From: Aldehydirespirator sp965220345
Lineage (GTDB): Bacteria > Actinomycetota > Acidimicrobiia > Acidimicrobiales > Aldehydirespiratoraceae
Assembly (NCBI GenBank): GCA_965220345.1
Contig: OZ244822.1
Location: 124,001 to 188,000 of the forward strand
Length of the DNA stretch: 64,000 nt
Direction of reading: 5' to 3'
The notes below the pieces were generated by a model that did not search any database, was not told where the DNA came from, and saw only the letters and a program-made list of their open reading frames with translations. Numbering within the stretch: the stretch's first letter is position 1; each line of letters opens with the position of its first letter. The position numbers and the translations under genes are program-made. Below are positions 15,705 through 24,737 of this stretch, piece after piece.

Positions 15705-16772
15705 TCACAGTCGGCCTATTACGACCCTGTCACGGCCAGCTAGGTCAGATTCGACTCTTACGTCACTGAAACCTTCGGCAGTGAAAACGCTGGCCGACTC
15801 TTGAGCTCGTTGCGATGCCACTTCGGTGATTAGCACACCACCGGGGCGCAGCCATGTCGACGCTCCGACCACTATCTGCCTTAAGGCTTCGCAGCCATTG
15901 GGACCCGAGTGCAGAGCAATTGATGGTTCCCAGTCAGCCACCACCGCCGGGAGATGCTCGTCTGTGGCCACATACGGCGGATTCGACACAATCACATCCA
16001 CTTTGCCGCGCAGTGCATCTGGCAGTGCCTCGAACCAGTCCCCCTGATGCAGTGTCACACGGGCAGCAGCTTGGCCTAAGCCAGCCAGATTGGCTCGTGC
16101 AACGGCCAAAGCCTCATGTGACACGTCACTGGCATAAACCCGAGCATGACTACATTCGAGTGCCACCGACAAGCCTATGGCACCTGATCCTGTGCCGAGA
16201 TCCACGACTGTCACCTCTTGGCCTGCGCCTTGCTGTCGGGTTGCTTGTTCCTGGTTAGCACTAGCGCGCTCGGTGGCGGCTTGGATCGCCCAGCCTGCCA
16301 CTACCTCGGTTTCGGGTCTAGGGATCAGCACCCGCTGGTCAACCATCAAATCCAAATGCCTGAAGCCCCAAGAGCCGATCACATACTGCAGCGGCTCGCC
16401 CGACAGGAGGCGCTGCAGCATCGTATGGAAATGAGCCACTGAACGCTGTGTGGCCGGTTGATCAAGGACATCGTGAAACTCGGCTGGTGACGCTCCCGAT
16501 GCCGCCTCAACCAGACGACGCGCCTCATAGAACCCGCCAGAGCTATCCCAACCCAGAGCAGAGTTGTCAGAAACTTCACAAGACTTGACCATCACCTCCA
16601 TCGCGTTCTCAGAACTGCCCGGGTCCCGAGAAGCACCATGAGAGCGTCGCGAAGAGTCTTTCAGGCTTCGGCGTGCCTCATCAAAAAGGCTGCGCCACAG
16701 CACAGGAGCCTGCGGTGTATCCCGTGTGGTGCTTTCAATGACTGTCTCTAGAGGCTGAACTTGGGAACCCAC
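15705..16772 (-). CDS. prmC: Peptide chain release factor N5-glutamine methyltransferase (PrmC/HemK)
   Basis: 355 residues, about 70 longer than usual. Methylates the Gln of the GGQ motif of release factors; its substrate prfA is just upstream. The SAM motif VVDLGTGSGAIGLSVAL and the catalytic VSNPPYVA are intact. The extra length is a polar, Ser/Arg-rich stretch (about residues 40-75) inserted between the first N-terminal helix (LWRSLFDEARRSL) and the usual helix EARRLVEAASG, so it seems a true insertion and not a wrong start. Confidence 0.95.
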   Translation of the reverse strand: MGSQVQPLETVIESTTRDTPQAPVLWRSLFDEARRSLKDSSRRSHGASRDPGSSENAMEVMVKSCEVSDNSALGWDSSGGFYEARRLVEAASGASPAEFHDVLDQPATQRSVAHFHTMLQRLLSGEPLQYVIGSWGFRHLDLMVDQRVLIPRPETEVVAGWAIQAATERASANQEQATRQQGAGQEVTVVDLGTGSGAIGLSVALECSHARVYASDVSHEALAVARANLAGLGQAAARVTLHQGDWFEALPDALRGKVDVIVSNPPYVATDEHLPAVVADWEPSIALHSGPNGCEALRQIVVGASTWLRPGGVLITEVASQRAQESASVFTAEGFSDVRVESDLAGRDRVVIGRL

Positions 16773-16833
16773 GAACCTTGTCCGCTTTCTGGTTTATTTG
16801 CCGTCTGTCAATCAGCTGTCTGCCAATTGCCTG

Positions 16834-17958
16834 TCATCCGCTGCTGTCGGCGGCTAACAGCGTCTGCTGCTCGTCTTGCACCAAAGCATCGCTCAGCTCG
16901 TCGAGTTCGCCAGCCATCACCCGATCCAGCTTGTAAAGCGTGAGCCCCAAGCGATGATCAGTGACCCGATTCTCTTTGATGTTATAGGTACGAATTTTTT
17001 CGCTGCGGTCACCAGCACCAACCTGGCCTCGGCGCATAGCCGACTGCTCAGCAGAAGCCCGCTGTTGTTCAGCTTGCAGCAACCTCGAACGCAGAACCCG
17101 CAGAGCCTTCTGCTTGTTCTGCAACTGGCTCTTCTCGTCTTGCATAGACACAACCATCCCGCTGGGCAGATGCGTGACCCGCACCGCCGAATCAGTGGTG
17201 TTCACCGACTGACCGCCTGGGCCTGATGCCCGATAAACATCAATCTGCAGATCCGAATCACTGATCTCGACTTCCACTTCCTGAGCTTCGGGTAGCACCG
17301 ATACGGTCGCCGAAGAAGTGTGAACCCGACCCTGAGACTCAGTCACAGGCACCCGCTGCACTCGATGAGTGCCAGCCTCATGTTTGAGCCGTGTCCAGGC
17401 CTGTTCACCGGCGATCAATCCGCTGATCTCGGTGAAACCCCCCAAATCCGACGGCGAAGAAGCCAGCGGTTCGAGTTTCCAACGCCGACGCTTAGCAAAA
17501 GCCTGATACATCAAATACAGGTCACGAGCAAAGAGATTAGCTTCTTCACCGCCAGCCGCGCCACGAATCTCGACGATCACGTTGCGACCTTCATTGGGAT
17601 CAGAAGGCAACAACAACACACGCAACTCATCACTAGCAGCAGCGGACGCGGCCTCAAGTTCGTCAATCATCTCTCGTAGCTCGGCCCTCTCGTCACTAGT
17701 TGCATCGGCGTGCATCAAGCGCGCTTCTTCAAGGTCATCTGTCACGGATTGAAGACGCTGACCCACCGTCACGATCTCATCAAGCTGCTTGTGACGGCGG
17801 CCGAGTTCAGCCAACTGACGCGGGTCACCCTGCACCATCGGGTCACCGAGACGTATCTCCACGTCGCGCAACTCATCAGCAAAGCCAGCTATCCGCTCCA
17901 GCACGGATTTGAGGCTACCCGTCGCTCTCAAACACTCTTCTGACAACGCTGCACACAA
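16834..17958 (-). CDS. prfA: Peptide chain release factor 1
   Basis: 374 residues. Recognises UAA/UAG and triggers peptide release. The anticodon-like P-x-T motif is PVT in VQRVPVTESQGR, and the peptidyl-hydrolase GGQ is in ASGPGGQSVNTTDSAVR. The first ~15 residues before SVLERIAGFADELRDVE exceed the usual start, so a later initiation codon is possible. First gene of the block; prmC follows after 61 bases. Confidence 0.96.
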   Translation of the reverse strand: MCAALSEECLRATGSLKSVLERIAGFADELRDVEIRLGDPMVQGDPRQLAELGRRHKQLDEIVTVGQRLQSVTDDLEEARLMHADATSDERAELREMIDELEAASAAASDELRVLLLPSDPNEGRNVIVEIRGAAGGEEANLFARDLYLMYQAFAKRRRWKLEPLASSPSDLGGFTEISGLIAGEQAWTRLKHEAGTHRVQRVPVTESQGRVHTSSATVSVLPEAQEVEVEISDSDLQIDVYRASGPGGQSVNTTDSAVRVTHLPSGMVVSMQDEKSQLQNKQKALRVLRSRLLQAEQQRASAEQSAMRRGQVGAGDRSEKIRTYNIKENRVTDHRLGLTLYKLDRVMAGELDELSDALVQDEQQTLLAADSSG

Positions 17959-17996
17959 GCCAGCTCAGGATGAACGCACTCTGTGTGTATCTGCGC

Positions 17997-18593
17997 TTAT
18001 AGCGATTGTAGAAAATCGGTGGTCGCTGCGACGATCGCAGGGTCAGCTGCAGGTTTGGGATCATGGTTCTGTCCTCCAAGCCAGCGCATGGTGACTGCGC
18101 CCTCAATAGCTCTGGTGTGCTCAGCGAACTCCTCAGGGCTACCAAAGGGATCACGATCACCGGTTACGAACAGAACCGGTACCCCAATATCACCAAAATG
18201 TTCTACGCGTAGACGGTCAGGCTTACGTGGAGGATGCAAAGGATAACTGAGCAGCACAAGCCCGGCTGCGGGCAAGCCTTCAGCCACAGCCAGCGAGCAG
18301 ACGCGTCCCCCGAGGGAGCGCCCACCGAGCACGATCTGTGCAGAGTTGACTTTGAGTTCGTCAGCGAAGGCTTCGGCTGCGGTGCGGAGTTCAGTGACCA
18401 GATTGGTTACGCGGTCAGGGAAACGTTTGCCGTCGCGCCGGTAGCTGAACTCAATGCGACGCACCGGCAACTCCAGTTCTTGGCCTTGTCCTAGAGCTTG
18501 TTCCAGCGAGACAAGAGCATGATGATCAGCCCCGCCACCAGCACCGTGAGTCAGCAACAGTCCCGCAAGTCCCGAAACCCGACAGTCGCTCAC
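17997..18593 (-). CDS. Alpha/beta-hydrolase fold protein (Tex30/KANL3-like)
   Basis: 198 residues. The oxyanion strand LLLTHGAGGGADHH, nucleophile elbow GGRSLGGRV (Ser), the family-typical LLSYPLHPPRKPDRLR, acid VTGDRDPFGSPEE and His in GGQNHDPKP fit the small alpha/beta hydrolase group similar to Tex30. The substrate is unknown. It ends 38 bases before the prfA start on the same strand and may share its transcript. The 18594-18802 spacer upstream shows nothing I can name. Confidence 0.8.
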   Translation of the reverse strand: MSDCRVSGLAGLLLTHGAGGGADHHALVSLEQALGQGQELELPVRRIEFSYRRDGKRFPDRVTNLVTELRTAAEAFADELKVNSAQIVLGGRSLGGRVCSLAVAEGLPAAGLVLLSYPLHPPRKPDRLRVEHFGDIGVPVLFVTGDRDPFGSPEEFAEHTRAIEGAVTMRWLGGQNHDPKPAADPAIVAATTDFLQSL

Positions 18594-18802
18594 AACCCGA
18601 CAGTAACGCCCCCAGAGCAGTGCCTGCGCTCAACAATGCCTCCACTCACCAATACTCGAACTCACTAATGCCAATGCTCGCCTACTCTGCTTCAGCACAC
18701 GTAGTCACATTCACAACCTGATATGTGGGGGCAACTCTGGCTGGCCTACGCTGTGGATGGTCTAGCTGTCTCTAGCAATCAACAAGCGAAAGGGATGCGA
18801 TT

Positions 18803-19510
18803 ATGGGTGAAGCGATTATGGGTGAAATGGTGGAGTTCGCCGCCAACGGATCAACTGCACGCGGTTATCTGGCCGCAGCTCCCGACGGTGCTGGTCCAGG
18901 GGTGCTGGTGCTGCAGGAGTGGTGGGGGCTGGTTCCTCAGATCAAAGGCGTGTGCGATCTTCTCGCCGAAGAAGGCTTCACGGCGCTAGCACCCGACCTG
19001 TACCACGGCGAAATGGCTACCCACACAGAGATGGACAAAGCTGGCGAGTTGATGACTGGTCTGCCACCAGAGCGAGCCGCCCGCGACATGTCAGCCGCCC
19101 TTGAGTTTCTGCTCAGCCACCACACCTGCACATCCAGTAGCGTCGGGGTGACCGGATTTTGTATGGGCGGGCTTCTGGCGCTGCGGATCGCCGCTATCGC
19201 CGGTAGCCGTGTAGCGGCTGTGGCACCGTTCTATGGTGCTCCGTTGGGCGATGACTCGCTTGACTGGAGCAATCTAAGCGCCAAAGTTGAAGGCCACTTC
19301 GCAGCCAACGACGATTTCTTCCCGGCCGATGCCTGCCAAGCTCTGGCTCAACAACTCCGCGACCTAGACAAAGACGTGGTGTTCCACATCTACGAGGGCA
19401 CCGGCCACGCTTTCGGTAACTGGGAAAACCCACTCGGAAACTACAACGAACAGGCTTGGAACACCGCTTGGGCGCGCACCCTGCACCTGCTGCGATCCAA
19501 CGTTAACTAG
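18803..19510 (+). CDS. Dienelactone hydrolase family protein
   Basis: 235 residues. Seen: VLVLQEWWGL, the Cys nucleophile elbow GFCMGG, the acid in HFAANDDFFP and the His in GTGHAFGN. Members hydrolyse dienelactones or other small esters; the role here is open. A perfect 15-base tandem repeat (18797-18811, 18812-18826) contains the ATG, giving two possible starts, 18803 and 18818; AAAGGG upstream favours the first. The 3' end of this gene has a decayed copy at 21059-21118. Confidence 0.9.
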   Translation: MGEAIMGEMVEFAANGSTARGYLAAAPDGAGPGVLVLQEWWGLVPQIKGVCDLLAEEGFTALAPDLYHGEMATHTEMDKAGELMTGLPPERAARDMSAALEFLLSHHTCTSSSVGVTGFCMGGLLALRIAAIAGSRVAAVAPFYGAPLGDDSLDWSNLSAKVEGHFAANDDFFPADACQALAQQLRDLDKDVVFHIYEGTGHAFGNWENPLGNYNEQAWNTAWARTLHLLRSNVN

Positions 19511-19553
19511 CGCAGTAAGAGGCCGAGAGAATAGTTACGAATAGTTAGTGGAA

Positions 19554-20912
19554 TCAGGGCTTGAGAGCAGTCAGGGGAACGACCGCGATCCCGTCATCGG
19601 TTTGGTATCCGGGCCCGAAAGCAACGATGACAATGAGGCGTGAAGGTTCGCCGCGCCGGGTAGCACCAACACGCGAACGAACGGCTCGCAGTGTCTCCAT
19701 AGCAGAGGAAATGCCCGAAGCTCCGCCTAGTTTGATTTCCACTGCAACCCACTTACCGTCAAGACATTCGATGATTGCATCAGCCTCCAAGTTGGTGTCG
19801 TCACCGTAGTAGCAGACCTGAGTGTCCAGCGATTGCGCGTACACACGAAGATCTCTCATTGCCAGCGATTCGAACAGCAAGCCCATGAACTGCAGATCCT
19901 GCAAAACAGCTGCCGGTGATGCTTTGAGCGCGGCCACCGCCAGAGCGGGGTCAACGAAATACCGCTTCGGAGTCTTGCGAAGCCGTGCCGAAGACCGCAA
20001 ATGCGTCGAAAAAGCGGGCAGGGGCTCAATCACGAACAGTCTTGTCAACTCGTCGAGATATGCCCGCAACGTTGTTCGGGCTGGTTGTCCAGCACCCTGC
20101 TCAGTCAGGTCAGCGATCAGCGTGGCTTGAGTGGCCGCTGTCGCCTCATTGCGAGCCAGCGATGACAACAAACTCGCCACCAGTTGCGGATTTCGCCTAA
20201 CTCCAGCCACGCGGGAAATATCGCTGCGGGAAATATCATTGAGATAGTCACGCAACCGGGACTGCGCCATAGCAGACTTCATTTTCACCATCCGAGGCCA
20301 GCCTCCCCGGCAGATCAGGTCGGCGATGTCGGAGAGCGTGAGTCCAGGGTCAGCAGTTCGGCAGGTACCGCCGGTTATCAGCGATGACAGAGACACCTCC
20401 CCGGTCGAATCGCCCGACTCCCACAAAGACATGGGCCGTAACCGCACCCGAGCCACCCGACCTGCGCCTGAGTGTTCGGTGATGTCGTCGGGGGGATGCT
20501 GGGATCCAGTGAGCAGAAAGTGTCCGAATCCACCACGGCGATCACAAGCGTGACGCATTGAGTTCCAGATGCTTCTAACTTGCTGCCACTCGTCAAGGAG
20601 TCGAGGTTCGGGGCCCTCTAGGATTGAGTCAGGATCTACCTCGGCGGCTAGGCGCATAGCTTCGGAACCGTCAAGGATGATTTCGCTTCGGGCGAAGCGA
20701 CGTCCTGTCCACGTCTTCCCACAACCGCGCGGGCCTTCGATCAGAACCGCCGGTGACGATGCCAGCGCCTCCGAAACCTCGTGGTCAATGATCCGCGGCA
20801 GATAGCGGTCTTCGAGTTCCTCTTCCATTTGCCTTGATTCTCTGTCAGTTGACTCGGATGCTGCCAGGTGCAGCAATATTGCACTCCTAATTTCGGAGAT
20901 CATATACTCCAT
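19554..20912 (-). CDS. AAA-type ATPase with DUF4143
   Basis: 452 residues in the longest frame; ATG 20828 (MEEELEDRYLPRIIDHEVSE) looks a more natural start. Walker A is GPRGCGKTWT, followed by PRLLDEWQQV (Walker B region), FLLTGSQHP (sensor 1), then a linker and a C-terminal DUF4143 domain that ends in a nuclease-like VAVEIKLGG motif after EADAIIE. Such proteins are widespread in prokaryotes with poorly known function. It lies between an intact hydrolase gene and a fragment of the same hydrolase, suggesting insertion or duplication here. Confidence 0.85.
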   Translation of the reverse strand: MEYMISEIRSAILLHLAASESTDRESRQMEEELEDRYLPRIIDHEVSEALASSPAVLIEGPRGCGKTWTGRRFARSEIILDGSEAMRLAAEVDPDSILEGPEPRLLDEWQQVRSIWNSMRHACDRRGGFGHFLLTGSQHPPDDITEHSGAGRVARVRLRPMSLWESGDSTGEVSLSSLITGGTCRTADPGLTLSDIADLICRGGWPRMVKMKSAMAQSRLRDYLNDISRSDISRVAGVRRNPQLVASLLSSLARNEATAATQATLIADLTEQGAGQPARTTLRAYLDELTRLFVIEPLPAFSTHLRSSARLRKTPKRYFVDPALAVAALKASPAAVLQDLQFMGLLFESLAMRDLRVYAQSLDTQVCYYGDDTNLEADAIIECLDGKWVAVEIKLGGASGISSAMETLRAVRSRVGATRRGEPSRLIVIVAFGPGYQTDDGIAVVPLTALKP

Positions 20913-21058
20913 TTTACAAAGATTTGAAACTCTAAATTTCCGAGAGGACGCGCTACAAATTTTGAGGTGCCTTATGGCTTAGCTTGCTTCGCGCGCAGTT
21001 CCCACAGATATGCGACCAGGAACAACGTTTTTGGAACTCTGCTAGTCAGCTAAACCCA

Positions 21059-21118
21059 CAGGCTTGGAACACAGCTTGGGCGCGCACCTTGAACCTGCTG
21101 CGATTCGAGGTCTGCTAG
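21059..21118 (+). pseudogene. Remnant of the 3' end of a dienelactone hydrolase gene
   Basis: 20 codons reading QAWNTAWARTLNLLRFEVC and stop, closely similar in DNA and protein to the end of the gene at 18803-19510 (QAWNTAWARTLHLLRSNVN). The rest of the 20913-21193 spacer holds no recognisable gene; it is AT-rich near 20840-20950. Confidence 0.75.
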
Positions 21119-21193
21119 CAGCCGACAGACCCGCCCGGTGCTAAGCTTGTCGGCGATACCGGCAAGACGAATCTAAGTGCAGTGGATGGTTGA

Positions 21194-24100
21194 TCAGTCG
21201 TTGTCTTTGATGGTCAAGACGGGTTGCTTGTCGCTTATATGCACGCCTTGGGGTTCTGACAACACGATCGTGAACGTTTCATCTGGTTCTTTGACGCGAT
21301 CATTCAACGCATAAATCAAACCAATATTGGAAGTCACACCCGGTCTGAAACTAATAGACGAAGTCCGCACCACGAAATCCTCGCCTGCTGTCGCGTAACC
21401 AGCACCGGTACCAAGCACCCCAGGAGTATACTTAACCGTCACCCGCTCACTAGCAGGCTTACTCAGCTTGAAACGTATCAAATAAAACGGACTCCGACCC
21501 TCAACATAAGTACTCTCCTCCACAGAAATCGTGACCACATCAACAGGCGGCGGTGGCGGGTCGTCATCATCAGACACAGTCACGGTTGCTGCTGATGCCG
21601 AAGAGTCCAGGTCATACCCAGAGCCGGTAGCCAATGTGACGGTCACAGACCCGTCAGGCTCATCAGTAGAGTCACTAGTCGTGCTGATTGTGAGCGTGGC
21701 GGTTCCAGAAGTTGGAATTGTGACAGTACGACTACCAGTAGTAACACCATAAGCCCCTGAAGCGGTGACATTCACAGACACACCCAACGCTGACGCAGGT
21801 GCTGGAGACGCGGTAAGCGTGAACGAAGCCGCAGAACCCTCAATAACGCCACTACCAGCAGAAATACTAATCTCAGGAACCGACGGAGGCGGGTCGTCAT
21901 CATCAGACACAGTCACAGTTGCAGAAGACGCAGACGAATCCACGCTATAGCCGGTGCCAGAAGCTAATGTGACGGTCACAGACCCATCAGTCTCATCAAC
22001 AGTATCACCAGTCGTAGCGACCGTGAACGTGGCGGTGCCTGAGGTGGGGATCGTTACCGTCTGCGAACCTGTCGTCACACCATAAGCCCCTGAAGCGGTG
22101 ACATTAACGTTGACCTGTAGCGCAGCTGACGGTACCGGAGACGCAGTAAGCGTGAACGAAGCCGCAGAACCCTCAATAACAGCACTACCAGCAGTGATGC
22201 TGATCTCAGGAACCGACGGAGGCGGGTCGTCATCATCAGACACAGTCACAGTTGCAGAAGACGCAGACGAATCCACGCTATAACCGGTGCCAGAAGCCAG
22301 AGCGGCGGTCACAGACCCATCAGTCTCATCAACAGTATCGCCAGTCGTAGCAACCGTGAATGTGGCGGTTCCAGTGGTAGAGATTGTCACAGTGCGACTG
22401 CCAGTAGTGACACCGAAGCTACCTGAAGCTGTGATGTTAACAGTCACATCAAGATCCGCAGACGGAGCAGGACTGGCCGTTAACGTGAACGAAGCCGCAG
22501 AACCCTCAGTAACACCACTACCAGCAGAAATACTCACCGCAGGAGATGTGGAAGACGGGCATTGCGCTTCACGACGTTCAAGTTCTACGCGAATTGGTGT
22601 CCAGCCGTCCCAGATCTTCTCAGCTTCTATCGCCTCTGCTACCGTGAACGGCTCAAGTGAGTCAGACGTTTCAACACCGAACGCAATCAGCACACGGAAC
22701 CAGTTTTGGTTATAGTCGGAGCGGGACTTATTGAGATCGTGATAGTGCCTCACAAGCTCGATCAGATCATCGGCCGTTGCGGTCACCGTGCATGCTTGCA
22801 CCACCACCGCCGCCGCCGCAAGTGATATACGGTCAGCAACTGGTGTCAGCGTCAACGCGGCAATCCCTGGATGATCGGCTGCATACTTATAAGCACGGTA
22901 GACCCAGATGTCGCTGGGATTACCGGGAGAGCCACCCTGAGCAAGAACTTCAGTGCCTCTAGCAAGCGGAGAGATATAATGCCAAACGACATCACCTTCA
23001 GGAGTAACCTCACTAATCCTGGCATGGTTCCCCTCTGCAATCAAAGTGTTACCATTGGGCAGCCGCTGCGCGTTTGCCATGATCCAAGTGTGCTCAGATA
23101 GACGATGAGTCCACAAGAGAGTGGGCTGCATGAAACCATCGCCAGCCCGCAAATAAGTATATTCTGTGGCAGGTAGGGCAAGTTCATCCACAGATGCATA
23201 GTTACGCAGGAAGCCTGGATGCTCGTGACCATTGTTATAAATCAATACGTTTCCAGCACCTTGTAATCCGCTCGGAATCCAGTGGGCATTGTGCGGAAAG
23301 AACAGCCGTTGATCGCTCTTGCTTCCGCTCTGATGGGTGCGTGGATTGCCGAAACGGTACAGCAGATTGCCGCCCATGCCACTGTTGCCACCGACACTGG
23401 TGGCAGCTTGCTGAGTGGTCGTGCCGTGATCAATCACCCAAAGTTCGCTGAAGTGGCGAGATGTTATCAAGATCTGATCCAGCGAAGCGTTATAGTCGAT
23501 TGAGTTCAGATGTGTCAAGTGATGCGGGTTTTGGAGGAAGCCATTACTGCCGCTACTTATCTGACAAATGCCATAGTTGATGTCGATTAGTTCGGGATGA
23601 TCCTTGATCACTCCATAGTTATCTTTAGTTGAATCATGATCCTGGATTAGATGATCCCATACATTCCACTTCCATACGACCTGACCGCCAGTCGAACTAG
23701 TGGGTTTTATCTCAACTATTGAGTCAACCTCTAGCCCATTGCTTCCAAGACAGGCAGGATCCGCGCCAGCAGCTATAGACTGTGCTCTGGTGTAGTACTC
23801 GGAATTAATAAACAAAAAGTTGCCATTCGCAAGCTTCAGCATATCATGATGCTGGTCGTTGGTCGTGTATGAGTATGTCGCTGTTCCATCTGGACCGATT
23901 TCGTTTACACTAGAAATAGTGTTGCCTGTTATTAGATTTCCATTGTCCAGAAGTTTGCCTAAACGACCGGAGGTATCCCAGCTATAAGCCTTTCGTCCTT
24001 GATTGTCGATCAGGTAGAAAGGGGCATGAAATGCGCTTGAAATCAGCGTGTAGCCGTCAAGCGCTTCAGCCTCATTGACATGCAAACCCACACCGCTGTA

Positions 24101-24547
24101 GGCCGAGGATGTGCCTACAGCGATGGTCGCCTCGCTAGGACTACCGACACTATACGCAGAGTCCGTTACGATACGAACTGTGATCTCCGTGGCCTCAGAG
24201 AGATAGTAGATACGGTCGGTTCCAGAGGCCGAAGCAATGACCACACTCTGCTGATATCCGAGACTCCGACTGCCAACACCGGTTACCTCGTATCTAACAG
24301 TCAGTCCTCCCTGTGGGGCAGGGCTAACCGCGAAAGTGCATTTCACTGCTCCAGGTGCATCGTCAGTCCCCACCGCGGCTACCTGAGAAGGACACGAGAC
24401 CGAGACCGTTGACAGATTCTGCGCGTGAGCTTGACGCTGAACACCGGCCGCGGCCTCAACAAACGCGGCCACCACCAGCATCAGCAAGCCCAGAGGCAGA
24501 GCTAAAACGACAAGAGAAGTGCGTACTGCTGTAAGGCGCATGATCAA
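21194..24547 (-). CDS. Secreted arylsulfotransferase-like protein with Calx-beta-type repeats
   Basis: 1117 residues. A signal peptide (hydrophobic TSLVVLALPLGLLMLVVAAF, likely cut after QAHA) leads to an Ig-like domain (~48-145), then an arylsulfotransferase-type beta-propeller (~150-560: GYTLISSAFHAPFYLIDNQG, LDNGNLITGN, HHDMLKLANGNFLFIN, FPHNAHWIP, LPNGNTLIAEG). The C-terminal part has three ~111-residue repeats (about 669-1000), each ending VTVSDDDDPPP, and a last Calx-beta domain (EGRSPFYLIRF... DETFTIVLSEP). The DDDD clusters suggest Ca2+ binding. I see no LPxTG or membrane anchor, so it is secreted or held by the repeats. AAAGGA precedes the ATG, and a C14 run (coding strand) lies 55-68 bases upstream. 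Confidence 0.8.
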   Translation of the reverse strand: MIMRLTAVRTSLVVLALPLGLLMLVVAAFVEAAAGVQRQAHAQNLSTVSVSCPSQVAAVGTDDAPGAVKCTFAVSPAPQGGLTVRYEVTGVGSRSLGYQQSVVIASASGTDRIYYLSEATEITVRIVTDSAYSVGSPSEATIAVGTSSAYSGVGLHVNEAEALDGYTLISSAFHAPFYLIDNQGRKAYSWDTSGRLGKLLDNGNLITGNTISSVNEIGPDGTATYSYTTNDQHHDMLKLANGNFLFINSEYYTRAQSIAAGADPACLGSNGLEVDSIVEIKPTSSTGGQVVWKWNVWDHLIQDHDSTKDNYGVIKDHPELIDINYGICQISSGSNGFLQNPHHLTHLNSIDYNASLDQILITSRHFSELWVIDHGTTTQQAATSVGGNSGMGGNLLYRFGNPRTHQSGSKSDQRLFFPHNAHWIPSGLQGAGNVLIYNNGHEHPGFLRNYASVDELALPATEYTYLRAGDGFMQPTLLWTHRLSEHTWIMANAQRLPNGNTLIAEGNHARISEVTPEGDVVWHYISPLARGTEVLAQGGSPGNPSDIWVYRAYKYAADHPGIAALTLTPVADRISLAAAAVVVQACTVTATADDLIELVRHYHDLNKSRSDYNQNWFRVLIAFGVETSDSLEPFTVAEAIEAEKIWDGWTPIRVELERREAQCPSSTSPAVSISAGSGVTEGSAASFTLTASPAPSADLDVTVNITASGSFGVTTGSRTVTISTTGTATFTVATTGDTVDETDGSVTAALASGTGYSVDSSASSATVTVSDDDDPPPSVPEISITAGSAVIEGSAASFTLTASPVPSAALQVNVNVTASGAYGVTTGSQTVTIPTSGTATFTVATTGDTVDETDGSVTVTLASGTGYSVDSSASSATVTVSDDDDPPPSVPEISISAGSGVIEGSAASFTLTASPAPASALGVSVNVTASGAYGVTTGSRTVTIPTSGTATLTISTTSDSTDEPDGSVTVTLATGSGYDLDSSASAATVTVSDDDDPPPPPVDVVTISVEESTYVEGRSPFYLIRFKLSKPASERVTVKYTPGVLGTGAGYATAGEDFVVRTSSISFRPGVTSNIGLIYALNDRVKEPDETFTIVLSEPQGVHISDKQPVLTIKDND
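21545..22540. repeat. Three 333-bp tandem repeats in the secreted protein gene
   Basis: A segment beginning caggaaccgacggaggcggg occurs at 21874 and 22207, exactly 333 bases apart, and the next ~90 bases are nearly identical. A third, more diverged copy lies on each side. They encode the 111-residue beta-sandwich repeats; near identity at DNA level implies recent duplication or gene conversion, so copy number may vary. Confidence 0.8.
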
Positions 24548-24601
24548 GTCCTTTCAATTGTGCTGTACTCTCAATAAGTGTAGCTTATGACTTGTGCTTT
24601 C

Positions 24602-24615
24602 GGGGGGGGGGGGGG
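24602..24615. repeat. G14 tract upstream of the secreted arylsulfotransferase-like gene
   Basis: Fourteen G on the plus strand, 55-68 bases upstream of ATG 24547 in the 24548-24737 intergenic region, so in the expected promoter or leader of the minus-strand gene. Length changes could alter promoter spacing. The neighbour on the far side is the 3' end of the PPK2 gene. Confidence 0.8.
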
Positions 24616-24737
24616 CAAGCTCAACATCTTTGATGATTGTTGATGTTTCAGGTAATGTTCAGGACTCAAAATTCAAGTGTCTGCCTCATCCGCTAGCCCA
24701 AACCCGAGCAGGCTACGCGACCTGCGAATTCGCCTAG

